64,000 nucleotides of DNA, from the NCBI GenBank assembly GCA_963799455.1, contig CAWCXF010000005.1, positions 1 to 64,000 on the forward strand. Reading direction: 5' to 3'. The notes under the pieces are model-generated. The model saw only the letters and a program-made list of their open reading frames with translations. It did not search any database and had not been told where the DNA came from. A program made the translations under genes and the position numbers. The stretch comes from CAWCXF01 sp963799455 (GTDB taxonomy: Bacteria; Pseudomonadota; Alphaproteobacteria; Rhodobacterales; Rhodobacteraceae). Below, one piece after another: positions 43,605 through 51,343 of this stretch. Every line of letters starts with the position of its first letter. Position 1 is the stretch's first letter.

Positions 43605-43901
43605 ATGGTCGCCGTTGCATTCGACCTGGGCACGGCACGGATGCAGGCGCCGTGTTCTGGCGGTGGCGGGCGGAACGGCTCCTCGGGGATCCGTCGCATC
43701 CTGTCGGGGCACGGCTTCGACCGGACGCGGGGAGGTGTCCACTTCGGGGACGGATCCGGGGACGCCGCGACCTGCGTGTCGGCCGTCCAGGACGTGTCGC
43801 GCCGTCTCGGATGGTTCGGCCCGGCGGTGCGCGACGTGCGGATGCTGCGGGTCGAGGCGTCGAACGATCCCGGACCGGCGTTGGGGCGGACCGCCGCATG
43901 A
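43605..43901 (+). CDS. VapD-like endoribonuclease between sdhA and sdhB
   Basis: A 98-residue protein: MVAVAFDLGTARMQ, SGIRRILSGHGFDRTRGGVH, FGDGSGDAATCVSAVQDVSR and PAVRDVRMLRVEASNDPGPA. This follows VapD family proteins closely (AxAFDLDT, a GF..QGSVYFG block, AVxxVLAxQDL, xVRDIRMLRIEENND), which have a Cas2-like ferredoxin fold and cut RNA. The N-terminal helix segment is shorter and Gly-rich, so activity is uncertain. It lies 47 bp after sdhA in the same direction and its stop overlaps the next start (ATGA). VapD can act as a toxin; no antitoxin is evident. Confidence 0.7.
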   Translation: MVAVAFDLGTARMQAPCSGGGGRNGSSGIRRILSGHGFDRTRGGVHFGDGSGDAATCVSAVQDVSRRLGWFGPAVRDVRMLRVEASNDPGPALGRTAA

Positions 43902-44111
43902 GGCTCGCCTTCCTGGCGACGCTGGCCGCCTGCTCGGGCGCGCCGGCCGAACGCATCACGGCCTGCGAGCCGAACGAGCCGGTGTCCACCGTGCTGAGCG
44001 GGTATGCGGCGGCGGGGGTGGGCGACGGGGGTGAGCGACGCAGGCCTCGTCACGGATTCCGACATCGACCTGGCCATCGTGGTGCGGCCCGAAGGCACGG
44101 CGTGCCGGTGA
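43898..44111 (+). pseudogene. Small lipoprotein-like gene, frameshifted
   Basis: The frame from ATG 43898 reads MRLAFLATLAACSGAPAERI (signal with lipobox-like LAAC), then TACEPNEPVSTVLSGYAAAG. At a G-rich run (44026-44031) it loses sense, while another frame from GTG 44031 continues SDAGLVTDSDIDLAIVVRPE and ends GTACR at TGA 44109-44111. Together they would be a 70-residue lipoprotein. Related genomes often have a small gene between sdhA and sdhB, and this may be its remnant. The remaining sequence to 44479 is low-complexity with no gene seen. Confidence 0.5.
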
Positions 44112-44300
44112 GAGCATCCCGCTCCGGGGCCGCGCCCGTCGTCGCCGCGCCCGGGGCCGGACCTGCGCGCGCCCCGGTCCCGGGCCGCGGGCGGGGCCTG
44201 CCTGCGGACCGGAGCGCGCGCCGTCATCGACCGGTCTCGGCGCATCGTCCCCGACGAGACGGCCTGTCTTCACGGCCGCGCCGGGCGGTCCGGCCTTTGC

Positions 44301-44352
44301 GCGCCCCCGCCACGCGCCCCCGATGCGCGCCCCCGCCACGCGCCCCCGACGC
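44301..44352. repeat. Two tandem copies of a 26-bp C-rich unit
   Basis: The unit starts gcgcccccgccacgcgcccc and occurs at 44301-44326 and 44327-44352 with one mismatch near its end. Each unit itself contains two related halves. It is non-coding and lies between the broken lipoprotein gene and sdhB. Confidence 0.8.
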
Positions 44353-44479
44353 GCGCCGCGCCCGCATGTGGCGCGAGATGACGCATCCATGCGCATGAAC
44401 GAGCGGCTATATCCCGATGACGCGGTGCGCCCGGCCCGACCGGCCGCGGGCGCCCGCCTGCGAGACGAGAGGTGAGACG

Positions 44480-45262
44480 ATGGTCCAGCTGACGCTGCCC
44501 GAGAACAGCCGCATCACGACCGGCAAGACCTGGCCCAGGCCCGAGGGCGCCACGAACCTGCGCCGGTTCCAGATCTATCGCTGGAGCCCCGAGGAGGGCG
44601 GCAACCCCCGCGTCGATACCTATTTCGTCGATCTCGACGCCTGCGGGCCGATGATCCTGGACGCGCTGATCAAGATCAAGAACGAGATCGACCCGACATT
44701 GACGTTCCGGCGATCGTGCCGAGAGGGGATCTGCGGCTCGTGCTCGATGAACATCGACGGCATCAACACGCTCGCCTGCATCTACGGCATGGAGGAGGTG
44801 GAGGCGGAGACGATCAGGATCTACCCGCTGCCGCACATGCCGGTGGTCAAGGATCTCGTCCCCGACCTCACGCATTTCTACGCGCAGCACGCCTCCGTCA
44901 TGCCCTGGCTCGAGACCCAGACCAACGCGCCGGCCAAGGAGTGGCGCCAATCGATCGAGGACCGCAAGAAGCTCGACGGCCGCTACGAATGCATCCTGTG
45001 CGCCTGCTGCTCGACGGCCTGCCCGTCCTATTGGTGGAACGGCGACCGGTTCCTCGGCCCCGCGGCCCTGCTCCAGGCGCATCGCTGGATCGTCGATTCG
45101 CGCGACGAGGCGACGCCCGAGCGGCTCGACGACCTAGAGGATCCCTTCAAGCTCTATCGCTGCCACACGATCATGAACTGCGCCAAGACCTGCCCCAAGG
45201 GGCTCAACCCGGCCAAGGCGATTCAGGAGATCAAGAAGATGATGGTCGAGCGCCAGCACTGA
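44480..45262 (+). CDS. sdhB: Succinate dehydrogenase iron-sulfur subunit
   Basis: A 260-residue protein with three clusters: [2Fe-2S] ligands Cys80, Cys85, Cys88 and Cys100 (SCREGICGSCSMNIDGINTL), [4Fe-4S] CILCACCSTACP (171-182) and [3Fe-4S] CHTIMNCAKTCPKG (228-241). All are intact. ATG 44480 follows GAGAGGTGAG. It carries electrons from SdhA to the membrane anchor. Distance from sdhA suggests either a long polycistronic leader or a separate promoter, which I could not identify. Confidence 0.98.
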   Translation: MVQLTLPENSRITTGKTWPRPEGATNLRRFQIYRWSPEEGGNPRVDTYFVDLDACGPMILDALIKIKNEIDPTLTFRRSCREGICGSCSMNIDGINTLACIYGMEEVEAETIRIYPLPHMPVVKDLVPDLTHFYAQHASVMPWLETQTNAPAKEWRQSIEDRKKLDGRYECILCACCSTACPSYWWNGDRFLGPAALLQAHRWIVDSRDEATPERLDDLEDPFKLYRCHTIMNCAKTCPKGLNPAKAIQEIKKMMVERQH

Positions 45263-45293
45263 GCCGAGTTCGGCGCCAGCGTCGCGGATGGGA

Positions 45294-45319
45294 AAGGGGC
45301 GCCCCTCGGGGCACCCCTT
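45294..45319. terminator. Hairpin between sdhB and convergent lipoprotein gene
   Basis: aaggggcgcccc and ggggcacccctt form a 12-bp stem with one mismatch and a very short loop. It lies 31 bp after sdhB and before the end of the minus-strand small gene, flanked by A on one side and T on the other. It could terminate both converging transcripts. Confidence 0.6.
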
Positions 45320-45343
45320 CGCCGTCCCGGATGGGCGCCGGGC

Positions 45344-45520
45344 CTAGTCGGCCTGGATCTCGTTGGCGAAGCCGTCGGTGGGCTCGTTGATGGCCTCGCC
45401 GAGCGTCGCCTGGGGGCTGGAATCGAGGAGCGGCCCGTCGGATCCGGCACCCGTGGCGCCGGGCTGGCAGGCGGAGACGAGCGTCAGGATCGCCAGGGCG
45501 GCGGACGTGGAACGAAGCAT
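45344..45520 (-). CDS. Small lipoprotein
   Basis: A 58-residue product starting MLRSTSAALAILTLVSACQP: a signal peptide ending in lipobox LVSAC, so Cys18 would be lipidated. The mature part is 41 mostly acidic residues (ATLGEAINEPTDGFANEIQA). GAGGAGTTCCCG lies before ATG 45520. No family is recognised. It resembles short entericidin-like or orphan lipoproteins only in layout. Confidence 0.65.
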   Translation of the reverse strand: MLRSTSAALAILTLVSACQPGATGAGSDGPLLDSSPQATLGEAINEPTDGFANEIQAD

Positions 45521-45632
45521 CGGGAACTCCTCATGATGGGCGGTGCTCAATGCCCGCGGAGCGCGATCCGTTCCAGGGACCGCGAAGGAGCGGCGGAATT
45601 CCGCGTGCGGGCCGGGCTTCGGGTCGGGGGCA

Positions 45633-45944
45633 TCAGAGCGCGAGATCCTCGATCTTCCCGCCCCGATCGAGATGCGCGATCACCCAGCCCGGCTTGCGGC
45701 CGCGCCCGGTCCAGGTGATCGACGCGTTCTCGGGATGGCGGTATCGCGGGACCGATTTGCTGCCCGAGCGCTTCGAGGCGCCGACCAGCTCCTCGAGCGA
45801 GTAGCCATACTCCTTGGTCGCCTTCTCGGCGGCGGCGCGGGCCTCCGTGCGACGGCGCTGATCGAAGTCCTTGAGCTTGCGCTCGGTCTCCTTGCGAAGC
45901 TTCTGCAGCTCTTCCTTGGACATGGAATCGAGATCGACGGACAT
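45633..45944 (-). CDS. H-NS-family nucleoid protein (HvrA/Spb type)
   Basis: A 103-residue protein. The N-terminal coiled coil is MSVDLDSMSKEELQKLRKET followed by ERKLKDFDQRRRTEARAAAE. A linker and the DNA-binding core YRHPENASITWTGRGRKPGW complete it. TWxGRGRxPxW is the H-NS signature, and the size matches HvrA/Spb of Rhodobacter. It should silence AT-rich DNA and modulate photosynthesis or redox genes in relatives. The AT-rich patches in this window would be natural targets (inference). Confidence 0.92.
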   Translation of the reverse strand: MSVDLDSMSKEELQKLRKETERKLKDFDQRRRTEARAAAEKATKEYGYSLEELVGASKRSGSKSVPRYRHPENASITWTGRGRKPGWVIAHLDRGGKIEDLAL

Positions 45945-46095
45945 CTTGCCTCTCCGAATCGGGACTGTCGATGCCCATAGAGGGCGCCGGCCCGGGGCGC
46001 AATTGAAATCATCGCGGATCGGCGAAACCGCGAAGGCGCCGCGGGGAAATGGGGATGATTGCCACGGCTCGCGCGCCCGGCCGGGCTCTATCGCC

Positions 46096-48087
46096 TCATT
46101 GCGCGGCGACCCCGCTCGCCTGCGGATCGGCCAGATGGACGATATCGCCCATGATGACGTTGAGATCGAAATCCTTGGGCGTGTAGACGCGCGCCACGCC
46201 GATCTCCCGCAGCCGCCGCGCGTCGCCTTGGGGGATGATGCCGCCCACGACGACCGGCAGGTGGCCGAGGCCCGCGCGCCGCAACCCCTGCATCGTCTCC
46301 TCGACCAGGGCCATGTGGCTCCCCGACAGGATCGACAGGCCGAGGACGTGCGCCCCATCCGCCGCCGCCTCGACGATCTCGGCCGGCGTCAGGCGGATGC
46401 CGGCGTAGTCGAAGGCCATGCCGCAATCGCGCGCGCGCGCCGCGATCTGCTCGGCGCCGTTCGAGTGCCCGTCGAGCCCCGGCTTGCCCACCACCAGCTT
46501 GAGCCGCGCCCCGAGCCGGTCCGACACCGCGTCCACGGCGGCGCGCAGCGCCTCGAGCCCTTCGGTGCGGTTCGAGGGCGCGGCGGCGACCCCGGTCGGC
46601 GCCCGGTAGCGGCCGAACACCTCGCGCAGCGCCTCGCCCCACTCGCCCGTGGTGACGCCCGCCCGCGCCGCCTCCAGCGAGGGCGGCATGAGGTTGGCGC
46701 CCTCCCGCGCGGCGTCGCGCAGCGCCAGGAGGGCGGCCTGCGCGCGGGGCTCGTCGCGGCCCGCGCGCCAGGCCTCCAGCCGGGCCACCTGGTCGGCCTC
46801 GGCTCGCGGGTCGGCCGCCATCGCCGTCTCGCCCGTGGTCAGCGGGCTCGGCTCGCCCTCCTGGTAGCGGTTGACGCCCACCACCACCGTCTCTCCGCGC
46901 TCGATGCGCGCGAGCCGCTCGGCGCCCGACTCCACGAGCCGGCGCTTCATGTGCTCGATCGCGCCCACCGCGCCGCCCAGCGACTCGATGGTGGCCAGCT
47001 CCTCGCGCGCGGCCTCCTTGAGCGCCTCGACGCGCGCGGCGACGACCGGGGAGCCGTCGAACAGGTCGCCGTGTTCCAGAAGGTCGGTCTCGTAGGCCAG
47101 GATCTGCTGCATCCGGAGCGACCATTGCTGGTCCCAGGGGCGCGGCAGCCCCAGCGCCTCGTTCCACGCGGGAAGCTGGACCGCGCGCGCGCGGGCGTTC
47201 CTCGACAGCGTCACCGCCAGCATCTCCAGCAGGATCCGGGGCACGTTGTTCTCGGGCTGCTGCTCGGTCAGCCCCAGCGAGTTGACCTGCACCCCATAGC
47301 GGAAGCGCCTGAGCTTCGGATCCTCCACGCCGTAGCGGTCGCGGCAGATCTCGTCCCACAGATCGACGAAGGCGCGCATCTTGCACATCTCGGTGACGAA
47401 GCGGATGCCGGCGTTCACGAAGAAGCTGATGCGCCCGACCATCGCCGGGAAGCGCTCTGGCGCCACCTTGGCGCGCAGGTCGTCGAGCACGGCCTGGGCG
47501 GTGGCGAGCGCGTAGGCCAGCTCCTGCTCTGGCGTCGCGCCCGCCTCCTGGAGGTGGTAGGAGCACACGTTCATCGGGTTCCAGCGCGGCATCGCCCCGG
47601 CCGTCCAGGCCGCCACGTCGGTGATGAGGCGCAAGGACGGCTCGGGCGGGAAGATGTGGGTGCCGCGCGAGAGGTACTCCTTGACGATGTCGTTCTGCAC
47701 CGTGCCCTGGAGCGCCGCGAGATCGGCGCCCTGCTCCTCGGCGACTGCGGCGTAGAGCGCCAGCAGCCAGGGCGCGGTGGCGTTGATCGTCATCGAGGTG
47801 TTCATGCCCTCGAGCGGGATGCCCTCGAAGAGCGCGCGCATGTCGCCCAGATGGGCCACCGGCACCCCGACGCGGCCGACCTCGCCGCGCGCCAGCTCGT
47901 GGTCGCTGTCGTAGCCGGTCTGCGTCGGTAGGTCGAAGGCGATCGAGAGCCCGGTCTGGCCGCGGCCGAGGTTGCCGCGATAGAGCGCGTTCGAGGCCGC
48001 CGCCGTCGAGTGCCCGGCATAGGTGCGAAACAGCCAGGGGCGGTCGCGCTGCGGGGCGGATGCGGTCTCTGGCGCGGGGTCTGGCAT
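46096..48087 (-). CDS. ecm: Ethylmalonyl-CoA mutase
   Basis: A 663-residue adenosylcobalamin enzyme. The N-terminal catalytic barrel has FRTYAGHSTAAASNALYRGN, GLSIAFDLPTQTGYDSDHEL and VQNDIVKEYLSRGTHIFPPE. The C-terminal B12 domain has the base-off motif in KPGLDGHSNGAEQIA (DxHxxG). The YAGHS.A..SN..YR.NL start separates it from methylmalonyl-CoA mutase and fits MeaA/Ecm. It isomerises ethylmalonyl-CoA to methylsuccinyl-CoA. ccr lies about 1.4 kb away in the opposite orientation, as a pathway partner. Confidence 0.95.
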   Translation of the reverse strand: MPDPAPETASAPQRDRPWLFRTYAGHSTAAASNALYRGNLGRGQTGLSIAFDLPTQTGYDSDHELARGEVGRVGVPVAHLGDMRALFEGIPLEGMNTSMTINATAPWLLALYAAVAEEQGADLAALQGTVQNDIVKEYLSRGTHIFPPEPSLRLITDVAAWTAGAMPRWNPMNVCSYHLQEAGATPEQELAYALATAQAVLDDLRAKVAPERFPAMVGRISFFVNAGIRFVTEMCKMRAFVDLWDEICRDRYGVEDPKLRRFRYGVQVNSLGLTEQQPENNVPRILLEMLAVTLSRNARARAVQLPAWNEALGLPRPWDQQWSLRMQQILAYETDLLEHGDLFDGSPVVAARVEALKEAAREELATIESLGGAVGAIEHMKRRLVESGAERLARIERGETVVVGVNRYQEGEPSPLTTGETAMAADPRAEADQVARLEAWRAGRDEPRAQAALLALRDAAREGANLMPPSLEAARAGVTTGEWGEALREVFGRYRAPTGVAAAPSNRTEGLEALRAAVDAVSDRLGARLKLVVGKPGLDGHSNGAEQIAARARDCGMAFDYAGIRLTPAEIVEAAADGAHVLGLSILSGSHMALVEETMQGLRRAGLGHLPVVVGGIIPQGDARRLREIGVARVYTPKDFDLNVIMGDIVHLADPQASGVAAQ

Positions 48088-48211
48088 GGCGGGCTCCTGC
48101 GGGACGCTGCGCCGCAACATAGAACGACCCCGGCGGCACCGCAAGAAAATGCCGCCCAGGCCGCGCCTCGCGTTCGTTTGTTGCCCCGCCCTCGTCAGGC
48201 GGGGGTGGGGA

Positions 48212-49126
48212 TCACTCGACGGTGGCCATGAAGTCAGCGATCGCCTGCGCCGACTCCTCGGGCTTCTCGAAGATGGCGGCGTGGGCCGCGCCGGGGATCA
48301 CGACCAGCTCGGACCGCGGGGCGAGATCGGCCATCGCCTGCGAGATCGCCACCGGGTAGAGCGTGTCCTCCTGGCCCACGATCACCAGCACGGGCACCTC
48401 GACGCCCTTCAGCGTCTCGGTGCTGTCGGGACGGCTCGCCAGCACCTTCGCGCCGCCCAGCGCGCCGTCGAGAGAGGCCTGCTCGACCACCGCCGTCAGG
48501 TAGTCCGCCTGCGCCGGGGCGGTGACGAGGCGCGTCTCGCCCGTCAGCATGTTGGGCAGCAGGAAGGGGATGATGGCGTCCACGCCGCCGCCCTCGTTCA
48601 AGGCGGCCTCGGTGCCCTCCCAGATCCCCTTCTCGATGGCGCCCGCGGGCATGGGGTTGGTGTCGATCAGGATCATCGCGTCGAACACGTCGGGGTTCTG
48701 GCGATACATCTCGAACACGATCGGCCCGCCCATCGACATGCCCCCGATCGCGGCGCTCTCGACGCCGATCTCGTTCAGGACGGCCAGGGCGTCCTCGGCG
48801 TAGGTGCTCACGTCCTCCACGACCCCGGGGGTGGTCGAGTTGCCGTAGCCACGGTGGTCGATGGTGATGACGCGGTGGTCGTCGTCGAGCGCGTCGCGCA
48901 CCCGCTCGAACAGCGCGCCCGAGAGCGGGTAGCCGTGCAGCAGCACGATCGCGTCCCCCTCGCCCGACTCGGAATAGAAGATGTCGGCGCCGTTGACCGA
49001 GACGGTCTCGCCCTCGCGCGCGTCGGGCGCCGGCAGGCCGAGCCGCTCGGCCGCGGTCTGCGCGCTCGCCGGGGCGGCCGCGAGGATGGCCAGGGCGGCC
49101 AGGGGTCGGCGGGGGAGCATGGTCAT
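48212..49126 (-). CDS. Exported alpha/beta hydrolase
   Basis: A 304-residue protein with signal peptide MTMLPRRPLAALAILAAAPA ending ASA. The fold is a classic alpha/beta hydrolase: VLLHGYPLSGALFERV (oxyanion), DHRGYGNSTTPG, nucleophile GGMSMGGP, the acid near VGQEDTLYP and the His in PGAAHAAIFEKPEE. All three catalytic residues are visible. The substrate is unknown. It lies between ecm and ccr although an exported esterase has no obvious role in that pathway. Confidence 0.9.
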   Translation of the reverse strand: MTMLPRRPLAALAILAAAPASAQTAAERLGLPAPDAREGETVSVNGADIFYSESGEGDAIVLLHGYPLSGALFERVRDALDDDHRVITIDHRGYGNSTTPGVVEDVSTYAEDALAVLNEIGVESAAIGGMSMGGPIVFEMYRQNPDVFDAMILIDTNPMPAGAIEKGIWEGTEAALNEGGGVDAIIPFLLPNMLTGETRLVTAPAQADYLTAVVEQASLDGALGGAKVLASRPDSTETLKGVEVPVLVIVGQEDTLYPVAISQAMADLAPRSELVVIPGAAHAAIFEKPEESAQAIADFMATVE

Positions 49127-49309
49127 GGAGGCGTCTCCTTCTCGTGGAGGGCTGAAACCGTGCGGGGGGCGGCATGTTCCCCCTGACGCAGGGGCCGCGG
49201 GGGAGGGCCCGGCCCGGCCATCCGGGCGCGCCGCCGCACGCGGACGGCCTCCCGGACACCTGGCCGATGTCGAGGCCCGCCGCTCGGCAAGCGGCGCGCC
49301 CCCCGCGAG

Positions 49310-49366
49310 ATGGGGTTCATCCCTCACGGCGGGGTTCGTCCCCCACTGCGAGATTTATCCCTCGAT
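49310..49366. repeat. Three direct repeats with exact 19-bp period upstream of ccr
   Basis: TTCATCCC (49316), TTCGTCCC (49335) and TTTATCCC (49354) recur at exact 19-bp steps, each with a purine-rich lead (ggggtt, ggggtt, gagatt). They lie about 110-150 bp upstream of the predicted ccr promoter and just behind the divergent hydrolase start. A row of regulator sites is possible. The rest of the 405-bp gap 49127-49531 holds no gene. Confidence 0.5.
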
Positions 49367-49463
49367 GCCGGATCGGCCGCCCGCCCGTAGGGCCCCGGCC
49401 GGAGCCGTCTCCCGACAGTCTCCGCGAGGACGTAACTTTGTTGCCAAGCCGGTCGCAGGCGCG

Positions 49464-49492
49464 TTGCGATCTTGCAGGCCCGATCCTATAGA
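49464..49492 (+). promoter_or_regulatory. Putative sigma-70-type promoter of ccr
   Basis: TTGCGA (49464-49469) and TATAGA (49487-49492) are separated by 17 bp. Transcription would start near 49499, giving a leader of about 33 nt with GGAGG before ATG 49532. Recognised by pattern only. Confidence 0.55.
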
Positions 49493-49531
49493 GGGCCGGC
49501 GCCGCTGCGGCGCAGCATGACGGAGGCGCGC

Positions 49532-50812
49532 ATGGCACTCGATTCGGACACGAAGGCCCGCGGGGCCGAGAAGGAACTCTACGCGATCGGGGAGATGCCC
49601 CCCCTGGGCCACGTGCCCGCCAGGATGCATGCCTGGGCGATCCGGCGCGAGCGCCACGGCGAGCCCGACAGCTCGTTCCGGCTCGAGGTGGTGGACACGC
49701 CGTCGCTCGACAGCCACGAGGTGCTGGTGCTCGTGATGGCCGCGGGCGTCAACTACAACGGCGTCTGGGCGGGGCTCGGGGTGCCGATCAGCCCCTTCGA
49801 CGTGCACAAGGCGGAGTATCACGTCGCGGGCTCTGACGCCTCGGGGATCGTCTGGGCGGTGGGCGACAAGGTGCGGCGCTGGAAGGTCGGCGACGAGGTC
49901 GTCATCCACTGCAACCAGGACGACGGCGACGACGAGGAGTGCAACGGCGGCGACCCGATGCTCTCTCCCTCCCAGCGCATCTGGGGCTACGAGACGCCCG
50001 ACGGCTCCTTCGCGCAGTTCACCCGCGTGCAGTCGCAGCAGCTGATGGAGCGCCCCAAGCACCTCACCTGGGAGGAGTCGGCGTGCTACACGCTGACGCT
50101 CGCCACCGCCTACCGGATGCTCTTCGGCCACCACCCGCACGAGCTCAAGCCGGGCCAGAACGTACTCGTCTGGGGCGCCTCGGGGGGGCTCGGCTCCTAC
50201 GCCATCCAGCTCATCAACACGGCCGGCGCCAACGCGATCGGTGTGATCTCGGACGAGGACAAGCGCGAGTTCGTCATGCAGCTCGGCGCGCGCGGCGTCA
50301 TCAACCGCCGCGAGTTCGACTGCTGGGGCCAGCTCCCGAAGGTGAACACGCCCGAATACGCCGCCTGGTTCAAGGAAGTGCGCCGCTTCGGCAAGGCGAT
50401 CTGGGACATCACCGGCCATGGGCGCAACGTGGACATGGTGTTCGAGCACCCCGGCGAGGCGACCTTCCCGGTCTCGACCTTCGTGTGCAAGAAGGGCGGC
50501 ATGGTGGTGATCTGCGCCGGCACCAGCGGATACAACCTGACGCTCGACGCGCGCTACCTCTGGATGCACCAGAAGCGCGTCCAGGGCAGCCACTTCGCCC
50601 ATCTGAAGCAGGCCGCGGCCGCGAACCGGCTGATGGTCGAGCGCCGGCTCGACCCCTGCATGTCCGAGGTGTTCGAGTGGGACCAGATCCCCGCCGCGCA
50701 CATGAAGATGCTCAGGAACGAGCACCGGCCCGGCAACATGGCCGTGCTGGTCCAGGCGCCGCGCGCCGGCCTGCGCACCGTCGAGGACGCGATCGAGGCC
50801 GGGCCCACCTGA
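49532..50812 (+). CDS. ccr: Crotonyl-CoA carboxylase/reductase
   Basis: A 426-residue medium-chain dehydrogenase/reductase. It has GEMPPLGHVPARMHAWAIRR, VLVMAAGVNYNGVWAGLGVP, HVAGSDASGIVWAVGDKVRR, VLVWGASGGLGSYAIQLINT (NADP-binding) and FEHPGEATFPVSTFVCKKGG. Length and sequence are those of Ccr, which reductively carboxylates crotonyl-CoA to ethylmalonyl-CoA and defines the ethylmalonyl-CoA pathway for acetate growth. ATG 49532 is preceded by GGAGG. The stop codon is the first TGA of a tandem repeat array. Confidence 0.97.
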   Translation: MALDSDTKARGAEKELYAIGEMPPLGHVPARMHAWAIRRERHGEPDSSFRLEVVDTPSLDSHEVLVLVMAAGVNYNGVWAGLGVPISPFDVHKAEYHVAGSDASGIVWAVGDKVRRWKVGDEVVIHCNQDDGDDEECNGGDPMLSPSQRIWGYETPDGSFAQFTRVQSQQLMERPKHLTWEESACYTLTLATAYRMLFGHHPHELKPGQNVLVWGASGGLGSYAIQLINTAGANAIGVISDEDKREFVMQLGARGVINRREFDCWGQLPKVNTPEYAAWFKEVRRFGKAIWDITGHGRNVDMVFEHPGEATFPVSTFVCKKGGMVVICAGTSGYNLTLDARYLWMHQKRVQGSHFAHLKQAAAANRLMVERRLDPCMSEVFEWDQIPAAHMKMLRNEHRPGNMAVLVQAPRAGLRTVEDAIEAGPT

Positions 50813-50950
50813 GCGCAGGCCCGACCTGAGCGCAGGCCCGACCTGAGCGTAGGCCCGACCTGAGCACCGGCTTGCATGAGCACCAGCCTGCCTGAGCACC
50901 AGCCTGCCTGAGCGACGGCCTGCCTGAGCGACGGCCCGGCCCGAGCGCCG
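50808..50950. repeat. Degenerate tandem array starting at the ccr stop codon
   Basis: Units of the form cctgagcgcaggcccga (17 bp) occur three times from 50808. About five further diverged 16-18-bp units (cctgagcaccagcctg, cctgagcgacggcctg) continue to about 50950. Every unit carries TGAGC, and the first TGA is the ccr stop. As the unit is not a multiple of three, stops appear in all frames. No gene is visible here. Confidence 0.85.
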
Positions 50951-51124
50951 GGCAACGCCGCCTCGGGCCCCCGCCGGGGGCTCGCCGGTCTGGGGTGGCG
51001 GCTGCCATAGAGGACGCAGCATGTCCACCTCGCCATTTCTGTGGAGGGCACATTGGCGGATATCTGCCCATCGCCCGGCGGGGTAGAAGCTTCCTCGACA
51101 GGGAATTCTACCGGGGAGAGAACC

Positions 51125-51343
51125 ATGAGCGCCGATTGGATCCTGGACGTGCTGGCCGATCTGAAGTCCTATGCTGCGAAGAATGGCCTGGGCGTGCTGG
51201 CCGAGCAGTTGGACGACACGCGCCTGGTCGCTGCGGCCGAGATCGCCAGCCTCGAGGCGAGGCGGGCGCCTCTGACGGGACGGGTTGACGGTGCGGGAGC
51301 TGGAGCAGCTGATCGAGCGCTTGGAATGCGCAACGTCGCTTGA
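51125..51343 (+). CDS. Small protein upstream of and overlapping luxR
   Basis: A 72-residue ORF starting MSADWILDVLADLKSYAAKN, then GLGVLAEQLDDTRLVAAAEI and a Gly/Ala-rich tail. GGGGAGAG precedes ATG 51125. The first 45 residues look strongly protein-like, and I recall the same kind of short ORF before luxR genes in Rhodobacterales. The last 59 bases overlap the luxR start in another frame, so it may control luxR translation. Function unknown. Confidence 0.65.
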   Translation: MSADWILDVLADLKSYAAKNGLGVLAEQLDDTRLVAAAEIASLEARRAPLTGRVDGAGAGAADRALGMRNVA

